Source: Allolobophora icterica (lineage: Eukaryota; Annelida; Clitellata; Crassiclitellata; Lumbricidae). From it: a stretch of DNA of 64,000 bases. The stretch lies in the NCBI GenBank assembly GCA_963556255.1, contig OY744609.1, positions 13,980,290-14,044,289 of the forward strand, in the 5' to 3' direction. This document shows, piece by piece, positions 56,438 through 64,000 of this stretch (its first letter is position 1; each line of letters begins with the position of its first letter). The notes beneath the pieces are model-generated. The model was not told where the DNA came from. It did not search any database and was given only the letters and a program-made list of their open reading frames with translations. The position numbers were made by a program, and so were the translations under genes.

Positions 56438-57296
56438 TGTGGCGGAAACGAACCTTTCACCGCCTTAGTGCGTCGTAGGTGTTCTTCCCTATCACCTTAC
56501 TTAGGTTGGCAGTGTGGCGGTTCACTCGCGTTTATCTCGTTCACCAGGATGGACCGTCCGCCGTATCTCTATCTCTCCCTTGAGGTGATGGTCTGAACGC
56601 ACTAAGTTTTCTTATCTATGTCCGGGGTTCGGCCCTCGCTGTCAACGGGGGACTTACGGCCACTGATCAACTACCAATGAACACAGACGAAGACCAATTA
56701 ACGATTTCTTATGACAAATCATCCACAGAAACTCCGTGTACATACCCTTTGGCAAAAGAACCACGAGGCACTTTCTCGTAATATAATTCACAGTGTAATC
56801 CAAGTAATCCACGATATTGAATCGAAATAACAGAACACTTTTGTTATACTAGATGACTTCTCGTATTAATCCAATGAGAAACCGACGATCTTATTATATC
56901 CTTAAGACCGATGAAAACCAAGAGAAAACTATTCTCTACACACGCGTACGTCTTCTCCAGACAACGAAAACCGAGATAACTTGCTTCTACACACGTACGC
57001 CTCCTCTAGGCAACGAAAAGAACGAGAACTTCTCCTTCTACACACGTACGTATCCTTTAGACAAATAAAAACCAAAGAACTTTTACATGAAAAGCTGGGT
57101 GCCTTATATACCTTTCTAAGGGTGCCCTAGTGAGGCACGGGTGCCCTGGTGAGGCATGGGTGCCCTGGTGAGGCATGGGTGCCCTGGTGAGGCACGGGTG
57201 CCCTGGTGAGGCACGGGTGTCTAATGCACTCAACGACCCAATCTATTAAGCTTACCATCATGACGTCATAATTGAAACCTGGCGAATTTCGCCACA
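56438..57296 (-). repeat. LTR (3' LTR of the element), 859 bp
   Basis: In element (minus) orientation it begins TGTGGCGAAATTCGCC and ends TTTCCGCCACA, the canonical TG...CA. Same length as the LTR at 62299-63157, and I see no difference between them by eye, implying recent insertion. Contains a TATA box (TATATAAGG, minus strand, 57102-57110) and upstream 19-bp repeats. Confidence 0.97.
57120..57214 (-). promoter_or_regulatory. Five 19-bp repeats in LTR U3
   Basis: GGGTGCCCTGGTGAGGCAC/T repeated five times (one with CCCTAG), just upstream of the TATA box in element orientation, like a retroviral-type enhancer array. Repeated in the other LTR at 62981-63075. Confidence 0.8.
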
Positions 57297-57307
57297 CTCT
57301 CCACGGG
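57297..57307 (-). other. Putative polypurine tract
   Basis: Element orientation CCCGTGGAGAG directly before the 3' LTR. Only the last GGAGAG is pure purine, so it is a weak tract. Confidence 0.4.
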
Positions 57308-57810
57308 CCAGGCTGAGAGGGTGACCTCACCCTCTGACCAACATCTGGGCCACAAAAGAAATCTTATCTACAATAATACACAACCTTAACTGTACACGAC
57401 TAAAGTTCACAGTTCAAACCTGTAAGAAGGACATCTACTTTAAAACATCAGCTTAACTCCATCTGATGAAAACTAAAATCTTCTTCAATCACTATTGCAC
57501 CTAACAGCCATAATGCTTCAGTTCCCAATGTCACATCACCATCACAACACATGAGAAACTTTCATTTGAAACATCACCTTAATTCTGCGTGATGAAAACT
57601 AAAATATTTTTCAATTACTATTCAAAGCAATGCATGATCACCCTAACACTGTCGTTTCATTTGTATAGCGCAATGTTGTCCCTCAAAATAATCGCATACT
57701 TTCCGCAAAAATACAACAACCAAGAAATCAGTCTAGAACCAAATCAACAATCTTATCACTCTTAACTAAAATTCAATGCGTTTCCAAAACACAGTCAGAA
57801 AATGTCAAAA

Positions 57811-58197
57811 TCATTCATGCCTTAAGCCAGACTCATTCACGTGACCAAGACATAACCCAAAGGGACAAATGCCCCAAGAATATGGCCACCAAACAGCCGT
57901 AAAACCACTAAAAGGTATTGGCATTATTTCCAATACATGAACAGGTATCATTTCCACAGCTGAATTATTCATGCTTGGTGAAGACTCTAAAACACCTGGA
58001 ACCGGAGGATTGACCGTTCCAGAACCATAAAAGAAGAGCGACGACATCTCAATGTCGTCTAAATCAGGTGGTATGGGCGATTCTAATGCATTCACATCAC
58101 CATCCAATAACTCCATAATCTCGGCGACAATATCAGGGTCCAGAAGCCACTGTTCTGACAGGTCGAGTTCCTCCCCGTAACTCACATCATCCATCAT
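57811..58197 (-). CDS. Accessory ORF of LTR element: acidic 128-aa protein, unknown
   Basis: Third ORF in element order, between the zinc-finger ORF and the 3' LTR. N-terminal 55 residues are highly acidic (DVSYGEELDLSEQWLLDPDI, MELLDGDVNALE, PPDLDDIEMSSLFF), reminiscent of an acidic activation or interaction domain. The C-terminal third is aromatic (FSGFTAVWWPYSWGICPFGL). No signal peptide or clear membrane segment, so not an obvious envelope protein. No homologue recognised. Its uninterrupted frame in a young element suggests it is translated. Confidence 0.55.
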   Translation of the reverse strand: MMDDVSYGEELDLSEQWLLDPDIVAEIMELLDGDVNALESPIPPDLDDIEMSSLFFYGSGTVNPPVPGVLESSPSMNNSAVEMIPVHVLEIMPIPFSGFTAVWWPYSWGICPFGLCLGHVNESGLRHE

Positions 58198-58373
58198 GGC
58201 AGGTTAACTAAACCACAAAATTACAAATCATCGTTAGCTCAATGCCAATCCTCACAGTAATGACAACTAATTTAACAACAACTTATCACTAAGTAATGAC
58301 ATCAATATCAAGTTCATCAAGAAATCACCGTTCCGTGATAGAGTCAGTCACGGAAGCAACACAGGCATCCATT

Positions 58374-59120
58374 CTATGCGGTCTCTAGGAAGCAACAGTC
58401 TCCAAGCTCCTTGCATCTTCCACACAATTGCTGTCTATGAGTTCGGTTGATCCCACAGGCATCTTGACTCTGGTTCTTCGACCGTGGACGTTGCTTATGT
58501 GGGTACACTGTCGTTCCGCATCCAAGGCAGTCTTGTCCCGCATTAGCCCAACTGTTTTGCGAAAACCACTCTCTTCGGCATCGAAGACAACTATACTCCC
58601 CAAAGCATCTTTTCTTTCCTTGATATGGAGTAATTGCTTCATTCCTTGGTCGAGCTAGTGCACACTCCTGTATACGATGACCCTTCTGGAAGCAGAGGTG
58701 ACACAGGTAGGAGTCCGGCAAATCCTTCGGAAATCCCCTGGCAGTTTTTAGACGGCCCAACTCGTTAATCACCGCCGCCGTTACATCATTCTGATCGTCC
58801 TTCAACATTGGCGAGAATATCACAGTCGAGGCTTCCGAGTCCGTAGAATCCGATGATGCTGGACTATTAGCTGGGGTCGGAGGAACACGAAACAGTCGAT
58901 TACCTGCCTCGCTCTCACTTTCCATCAACAAACTCCGTTCAGGTATATAACCAACGTGTCCTTGCACACCACGACCGATCGACCATCCAGGAGGGGCGAT
59001 GGTCGTTCCGACGATACTCGCTCGGCCGTTCCAGAAAATAGGTGCAGCCGTATAATTTCTTTCTGACAATTCCACACTACGACCAAGAATAGGCTGGCGG
59101 TAGTTGAAGATCGGATACAT
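58374..59120 (-). CDS. ZCCHC24-like zinc-finger ORF carried by the LTR element
   Basis: 248 aa, second ORF in element order. Residues 1-130 are low-complexity with an acidic/Ser region (NSPASSDSTDSEASTV). A CCHC knuckle follows: C140, C143, H148, C153 (YLCHLCFQKGHRIQECALA). Then ITPYQGKKRCFGEYSCLRCR, and CxxC pairs C178/C181, C198/C201 and C233/C236 with NSWANAGQDCLGCGTTVYPH. From memory of the family, this block order (knuckle, TPYQGKKRCFGEY, SWANxGQxC, VYPHKQRP, CxxCKxLG) is that of animal ZCCHC24, with a ZAR1-like 3CxxC fold, likely RNA-binding. It is a probable captured cellular gene. There is no stop or frameshift. Confidence 0.8.
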   Translation of the reverse strand: MYPIFNYRQPILGRSVELSERNYTAAPIFWNGRASIVGTTIAPPGWSIGRGVQGHVGYIPERSLLMESESEAGNRLFRVPPTPANSPASSDSTDSEASTVIFSPMLKDDQNDVTAAVINELGRLKTARGFPKDLPDSYLCHLCFQKGHRIQECALARPRNEAITPYQGKKRCFGEYSCLRCRREWFSQNSWANAGQDCLGCGTTVYPHKQRPRSKNQSQDACGINRTHRQQLCGRCKELGDCCFLETA

Positions 59121-59281
59121 GACAAGGACTCTAACTCGTTAGACTAGGATTTCACGTCCAGCCGTCTGCAATAAAGAAATAATCCGATCAGAATCGTCAC
59201 AGTAATTCAACTGGCACTAAAGAACACTATCTCGGACGTCCAGGCAAGACCACAATGCCCGCGCATCCGGCACTATCCACT

Positions 59282-62152
59282 TTACTGTAGAAAACGTGCA
59301 GGCCGACGGATCTCACGCCGTGGCCGGCCGCTGTCGGTCTCTTCGCTCATAGGTTGCTCGTCCGGCGAATCCTCTTTCCTTGATTCTTCTTCACTAAAGC
59401 ATAACTTTAGCTTGTCCACGTGCACGGTAAACGGTCGGGAATTGGCCGTCTTCCGGATGACGTAATTTACAACTCCCCGCTGCTCCACCACAGTAAAAGG
59501 TCCCGTGAACATACGGGTCCATTTCGGAGTGCGACCTCGATGACGACGCGGTGTGAAATATAAAACACGGTCTCCAGGCTTGAACTGTGCCGGACGAACT
59601 CGAAGGTCGTAAGTATGGCGACGTCGTTCCGCCGTGACTTTCAACTGTTCGCGGACCAGTTGGTACGCGCGGTCCATACGTTCAGCAAGCTCCTGAACGT
59701 AGCTCACATACGTAGCATCAGTTCGAAGGGGGTCCGGAGGTCGACCATAGACAAGATCCAAAGGCGCTCTTGTCTCACGTCCGAACATCAGGAAATTCGG
59801 ACTGTAGCCCGTCGTTTCATGCAGCGACGCCCGGTAGGCGGCAAGGACATGGGGCAAGACTTCGTCCCAATCCCTCTGATGGCTGCATATAACTTTCCCC
59901 AACATCGCATTCAAAGTTTTGTGAATCCTCTCGATCATCCCATCAAAATTTGTCCCCTGATCGGTAAGTATTTGCAACGGGGCCCCGTACCTCACAATTA
60001 CGGTCTCGATTAAAACTCTAGCCACCGATATCGCTTCTTGATTAACCCACGCCACCGTTTGTACCGTTGCGACCAACACCAGCAGAACTGGGAAAATGTT
60101 TCTCTTAGCTATTTTCATCCCGTTCTGTCTTACGGCCAACGTGCTATCTAACTGCTCATCTATCGTAGTCCTATACGGCAATGGCTGTCGTCTTAAAGGC
60201 TGTCGTACCGGTCGTGCATCACCTGTATCAATCTTACGTGTAGTCACGGTCGTTCTACCAAGATCTCTTTCCGTTGCAGAAAATATATCCTTATATTCTG
60301 CCAACAAGTTTCGCAGCTGTACGCGATCATCCGAGCTCACCTCTTCCGGCAGATCTTCCATCAAAGAGTCCAATGAAAAATCACCCTCTATCTTACCTCT
60401 AACTTCCTTGCTAACACTGCTGCACTCAACCTCTACTGGGTGTAAGCCTCCTAGAACTTGATCCCTACTTAGCTTAACCGGTTCTTCACTAAGGTTTACC
60501 ACCCTTACCTGAGTTGTATCCACACGATCTCCGACCACTACTCGGGCCAGGTGAACACCAGGCTGGACCTCTGTGGCCTCAGTCATCCATGCAGGCGCTT
60601 TAGTAGCTAAGTTCCCATACTGCGTCTTAACTGACACATCCTGTTGGCACTTAGGAGCTACCACAACCTCCTCAGCGACGATCACGCGCCGACACCACAT
60701 GGACCCGTTGCCTTTCACAAGAGCAACTCGCCTACGCCCAACAAACAAGGCCCCAGCACCAAAACCTAAGCGACATCGGTGTTCCCTTAACCAATCCATA
60801 CCTAACATCGGTTCAGCGATTTGATCGGACACCAGAAAAGCTGTGGGAATTGCGAATCCCTCCCGAATCCTTATCGGAATATTTACCTCTCCCAGGACCC
60901 GTATATTAGACCCATTCGCAGCCATCAAAAAACGATTGCATGGACGTAAGTCTAACCCTTCAACTGTAGAAGACGGTACCAGGCTTACTTCTGATCCAGT
61001 GTCGATCAGGCAGGTCTGCGATCGTCCGTTGACTATACCTCGTATGTAGATGGCGTTGTTGCTTGCACGATTCGGAAGTCTCGGCCGCGCAGTGTGGTTA
61101 GTGACGACTTCTTCTGTGACATCAGTCGGTTCCGTACCGACCGTTGCCGTTGCTGGCTGACGATTGAAGGGCCGGCGGCCTTGCCGGCAGTTGCGAGCAA
61201 TGTGACCGGGTCGGCCACAGTTGAAGCATGCCGCCGTCCGCCGTGAAAATCCTTGGTTGCCTTCCGAGGGGCGAGCATCTCGCCCGGTGGCGCCAGTAGT
61301 CGCAGCTGGGCCCCGCAGTTCTCGAAGTTGTCGGTCGATGTTACTCTCCAGCTCTCGTTGCCATCTTCGTTGCTCCTCGCGCTGCTCAGCGAGAAAGCGG
61401 TCTATCCGTGACTGGATCTGAGCATCGAGGTCGGTCTCTTGCGTTCCTCTCACTCTGCTCGGCTGTCTCCTCCGATCGTCCGTATCCGTCGTTCGCTGGT
61501 AGGCCTCGAGACGAAGCGCCGTCCGGTAGGCCTCGTCCAAACCTTTTGGTTCTCGCTCACGTACCTTGAGTGAAAGTTCACGGTCGCGCATGGCTTCCAA
61601 GAAAGAGTCTCTGGCAATGATTTGCGTAGTCTCATTGGATGGTACCGGGTATGCAAGTACCACCAGCCGCCGAATGTCATGCAGAAGATCGCTAAGGCTT
61701 TCACCGTTTCTCTGGCGTCGATAGTAGAGCTGCGCACGGAACATCTCGGCCTGGCCTTCCATGCCATACCGTTGTCTCAGACGTCCGACCAATTCTTCAT
61801 ATGTTACATCCTGTCGAGCGCCGAAATCCCATAACAACTGAGTCGCAGTTTTCTCCAATGCACACCGAAGGAAGTCGATTTTATCCGAAGCCGTCCATCG
61901 GTTATGTGTTGCACATACCTCGAATTGCGCCAGGAAAGACTCCAACGATCCTGTCCCGTCAAACTTCCCTGGTTTCATCTGCATTGGTCTCGTCTTCAGT
62001 AGGCCTCCGATGCCTTCTAGCAATTTCTGTGGCGACATTTCTCTTTCTGATCTCTCTCTTCCATTCGGTTCATCTGGTCTCAGGTCACCATCGTCAATGA
62101 CCTCCAAAAGACTATGTTCTGGCGACGCCTCCGTCGTTGACCGTCTTCTCAC
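59282..62152 (-). CDS. Ty3/gypsy Gag-protease-integrase remnant polyprotein (RT deleted)
   Basis: Single 956-aa ORF. Gag: residues about 50-230 (KFDGTGSLESFLAQFEVCAT), then a zinc knuckle C309/C312/H317/C322. Protease: D384-T-G-S387 with a later GMDWL block (451-455). A pol leader (RKIDTGDARPVRQPLRRQPL, 639-658) is joined near residue 670 to integrase-derived sequence, so reverse transcriptase, RNase H and the integrase zinc domain are missing. In the integrase core D731 and E741 stand only 9 residues apart instead of about 35, so the catalytic core is also deleted. The C-terminal GPFTVVEQRGVVNYVIRKT domain remains. The frame stays open through the deletions. It must depend on enzymes from intact relatives. 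Confidence 0.9.
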   Translation of the reverse strand: MRRRSTTEASPEHSLLEVIDDGDLRPDEPNGRERSEREMSPQKLLEGIGGLLKTRPMQMKPGKFDGTGSLESFLAQFEVCATHNRWTASDKIDFLRCALEKTATQLLWDFGARQDVTYEELVGRLRQRYGMEGQAEMFRAQLYYRRQRNGESLSDLLHDIRRLVVLAYPVPSNETTQIIARDSFLEAMRDRELSLKVREREPKGLDEAYRTALRLEAYQRTTDTDDRRRQPSRVRGTQETDLDAQIQSRIDRFLAEQREEQRRWQRELESNIDRQLRELRGPAATTGATGRDARPSEGNQGFSRRTAACFNCGRPGHIARNCRQGRRPFNRQPATATVGTEPTDVTEEVVTNHTARPRLPNRASNNAIYIRGIVNGRSQTCLIDTGSEVSLVPSSTVEGLDLRPCNRFLMAANGSNIRVLGEVNIPIRIREGFAIPTAFLVSDQIAEPMLGMDWLREHRCRLGFGAGALFVGRRRVALVKGNGSMWCRRVIVAEEVVVAPKCQQDVSVKTQYGNLATKAPAWMTEATEVQPGVHLARVVVGDRVDTTQVRVVNLSEEPVKLSRDQVLGGLHPVEVECSSVSKEVRGKIEGDFSLDSLMEDLPEEVSSDDRVQLRNLLAEYKDIFSATERDLGRTTVTTRKIDTGDARPVRQPLRRQPLPYRTTIDEQLDSTLAVRQNGMKIAKRNIFPVLLVLVATVQTVAWVNQEAISVARVLIETVIVRYGAPLQILTDQGTNFDGMIERIHKTLNAMLGKVICSHQRDWDEVLPHVLAAYRASLHETTGYSPNFLMFGRETRAPLDLVYGRPPDPLRTDATYVSYVQELAERMDRAYQLVREQLKVTAERRRHTYDLRVRPAQFKPGDRVLYFTPRRHRGRTPKWTRMFTGPFTVVEQRGVVNYVIRKTANSRPFTVHVDKLKLCFSEEESRKEDSPDEQPMSEETDSGRPRREIRRPARFLQ

Positions 62153-62279
62153 GGGAGTCGAAGTACCCGGGGACGGATCCTTCGTCTTATGATCACCTCC
62201 TCGTCTTCCATTGATGATCAGCTTTCGCCGTTGCTTTGTAGTTGATCAATGTCCCACAAATTCACTCGGTGAAATCACC

Positions 62280-62297
62280 ACCCCGATTCTGGTACCA
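62280..62297 (-). other. Primer binding site
   Basis: In element orientation TGGTACCAGAATCGGGGT follows the 5' LTR after one T. The leading TGG pairs with a tRNA CCA end. I cannot identify the tRNA from memory. Confidence 0.7.
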
Positions 62298-62298
62298 A

Positions 62299-63157
62299 TG
62301 TGGCGGAAACGAACCTTTCACCGCCTTAGTGCGTCGTAGGTGTTCTTCCCTATCACCTTACTTAGGTTGGCAGTGTGGCGGTTCACTCGCGTTTATCTCG
62401 TTCACCAGGATGGACCGTCCGCCGTATCTCTATCTCTCCCTTGAGGTGATGGTCTGAACGCACTAAGTTTTCTTATCTATGTCCGGGGTTCGGCCCTCGC
62501 TGTCAACGGGGGACTTACGGCCACTGATCAACTACCAATGAACACAGACGAAGACCAATTAACGATTTCTTATGACAAATCATCCACAGAAACTCCGTGT
62601 ACATACCCTTTGGCAAAAGAACCACGAGGCACTTTCTCGTAATATAATTCACAGTGTAATCCAAGTAATCCACGATATTGAATCGAAATAACAGAACACT
62701 TTTGTTATACTAGATGACTTCTCGTATTAATCCAATGAGAAACCGACGATCTTATTATATCCTTAAGACCGATGAAAACCAAGAGAAAACTATTCTCTAC
62801 ACACGCGTACGTCTTCTCCAGACAACGAAAACCGAGATAACTTGCTTCTACACACGTACGCCTCCTCTAGGCAACGAAAAGAACGAGAACTTCTCCTTCT
62901 ACACACGTACGTATCCTTTAGACAAATAAAAACCAAAGAACTTTTACATGAAAAGCTGGGTGCCTTATATACCTTTCTAAGGGTGCCCTAGTGAGGCACG
63001 GGTGCCCTGGTGAGGCATGGGTGCCCTGGTGAGGCATGGGTGCCCTGGTGAGGCACGGGTGCCCTGGTGAGGCACGGGTGTCTAATGCACTCAACGACCC
63101 AATCTATTAAGCTTACCATCATGACGTCATAATTGAAACCTGGCGAATTTCGCCACA
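62299..63157 (-). repeat. LTR (5' LTR of the element), 859 bp
   Basis: Same sequence and length as 56438-57296. TATA box TATATAAGG at 62963-62971 (minus strand) with the five 19-bp repeats at 62981-63075. The leader before the Gag ATG (62152) is about 146 nt plus the R-U5 part. Confidence 0.97.
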
Positions 63158-64000
63158 GTTATAGGTATAGTTACTGGACTTTTATTTTAGTTAATTTTAG
63201 TTAGTACATAGTTACAACTGGCCCTAATGGCGCTCCGCCTGGTCCCTGTGGGGTCATCGATGAATTTATCTAAGAAAATTTTAGGCAGTTTTTCATCTCC
63301 TCCTCTTGTCAACAACTGTCAAACATTCAAGGGCCCCCTAACAAAATTATGTCAAAGAAAACTACTATCCCCCCACCCCAGAATATTTCTATGACTCTAA
63401 CAAATGCAAGAAACTGAAATTGCCGAAAAAACAAGATGTTGTTATTCAGATTTCAATTAATACATGTAGGCCTATTTAATGGCTACAGTACATGTGGAAT
63501 CACTGTCTGTCACAGATATTTAATGGATTTTTTCCGTTCAAAAATACAATCTCGTTTTCTTTTAAATGTGTATTCAATTTGATTTTTATTATGAACATTT
63601 CTAATTTGAACATGAACATAACTTTTTTATAATAGGCCTATTCCTTTTAACATAGAAAATTAAAATCAAAACAAGTTTCTCACTCTTTAATATTAACAAT
63701 CGAAAGAAAAAATTATCTTTCCATCAAAAAGAAACTCGAAATATTAGATTTTCGAAAAGAACCCAGGATATTCGCAAAGAGAATATGCAGCACATTTTCT
63801 CATTTTAGCTGGGAACAATAAACAGGATAATTTAAAACGAAGAAAATGTCGCGTTTGATTCAGTTACAAACAACATTGCAATAGATCACTCATAAAGACT
63901 TTCAGAATCTATGGTTGCTTTTTGATCAAATTATTGCTGACCTCAATTTGTCTTGAAAACCCCTCCCCTTGTCAAGAATTGTCAAACTTTTCAAATCCCT
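63158..64000. other. LINE tail remainder then AT-rich sequence
   Basis: 63158-63290 continues the interrupted LINE 3' UTR (TAGTTA repeats, then GGCCCTAATGGCGCTCCGCC). Beyond it the DNA is AT-rich with TAGGCCTA at 63467 and 63634. No gene seen up to the right edge. Confidence 0.6.

Larger units (their letters stand above)
56438..63157 (-). mobile_element. Non-autonomous Ty3/gypsy LTR element with accessory ORFs, 6720 bp
   Basis: Order in element orientation: 5' LTR, primer site, gag-pro-(deleted pol)-int remnant, ZCCHC24-like ORF, acidic ORF, about 510 bp of untranslated region, polypurine-like tract, 3' LTR. Flanked by GTTA duplicates in a LINE tail. LTR identity and open frames point to a very recent copy made with enzymes supplied in trans. 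Confidence 0.95.

Noticed and set aside
56853..57068. 71-aa ORF identical at 56853 and 62714
   Set aside because: It lies within the LTRs on the strand opposite to the element's genes. The identity reflects the LTR duplication.
57811..58197. Calling the third ORF of the LTR element an envelope gene
   Set aside because: No signal peptide, no clear fusion or membrane segment, and a strongly acidic N terminus.
60096..60461. Plus-strand ORFs across 59.6-62.1 kb
   Set aside because: Shadows of the minus-strand polyprotein.

Overview
The window is eukaryotic, from a non-vertebrate animal genome. The support is (a) intronless but long GT61-family glycosyltransferase genes, (b) very dense DNA transposons, LINEs, tRNA-derived SINEs and a Ty3/gypsy LTR element, (c) long microsatellites, and (d) splice-site-flanked coiled-coil exons. 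A marine invertebrate deuterostome (echinoderm, hemichordate or cephalochordate) is my guess, not something the sequence proves.

Layout. The host genes are five minus-strand copies of a GT61-type (DUF563) type II membrane glycosyltransferase: 9092-10725 (one-base frameshift), 15875-17554, 22881-24527, 28627-30294 and 52454-54121. They sit in duplication units whose flanks also match each other. Flank sequence at 100-540 and 2755-3075 matches the region upstream of copy 1, so the array probably continues left of the window. Copies 1-4 are spaced 5.7-7 kb apart. Copy 5 is 22 kb further on, past a block of nested transposons (about 30.5-46.2 kb) and a stretch with fragments of a coiled-coil gene and a piggyBac relic.

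Mobile DNA. Several hAT-type elements can be bounded exactly by terminal inverted repeats and 8-bp target duplications (11274-11447, 32345-33104, 35675-45212, 39184-40964, 40319-40710, 48057-48832, 52074-52420). Two fold-back elements with 9-bp target duplications form a Mutator-like family (5006-5995, 14624-15394). CR1/L2-like and RTE-like LINE fragments, two copies of a tRNA-derived SINE and two deleted piggyBac copies fill most of the remaining space. From 56438 to 63157 lies a complete LTR element with 859-bp LTRs that look identical. It encodes one long gag-protease-integrase-remnant ORF lacking reverse transcriptase, plus two extra ORFs where env might be expected. One of these is clearly ZCCHC24-like (CCHC knuckle plus CxxC zinc domain), i.e. 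a probable captured cellular gene.

Most unusual signal. The palindrome TAGGCCTA occurs about 27 times (about one expected by chance). Comparison of paralogous segments within this window shows it arising as a precise small insertion (usually +6 nt, sometimes +5 or +7) that duplicates a TA dinucleotide. I found about eight full/empty pairs, one of them inside a GT61 coding region and one inside a hAT terminal repeat. This looks like a footprint of a TA-targeting process and is the best candidate here for something undescribed.
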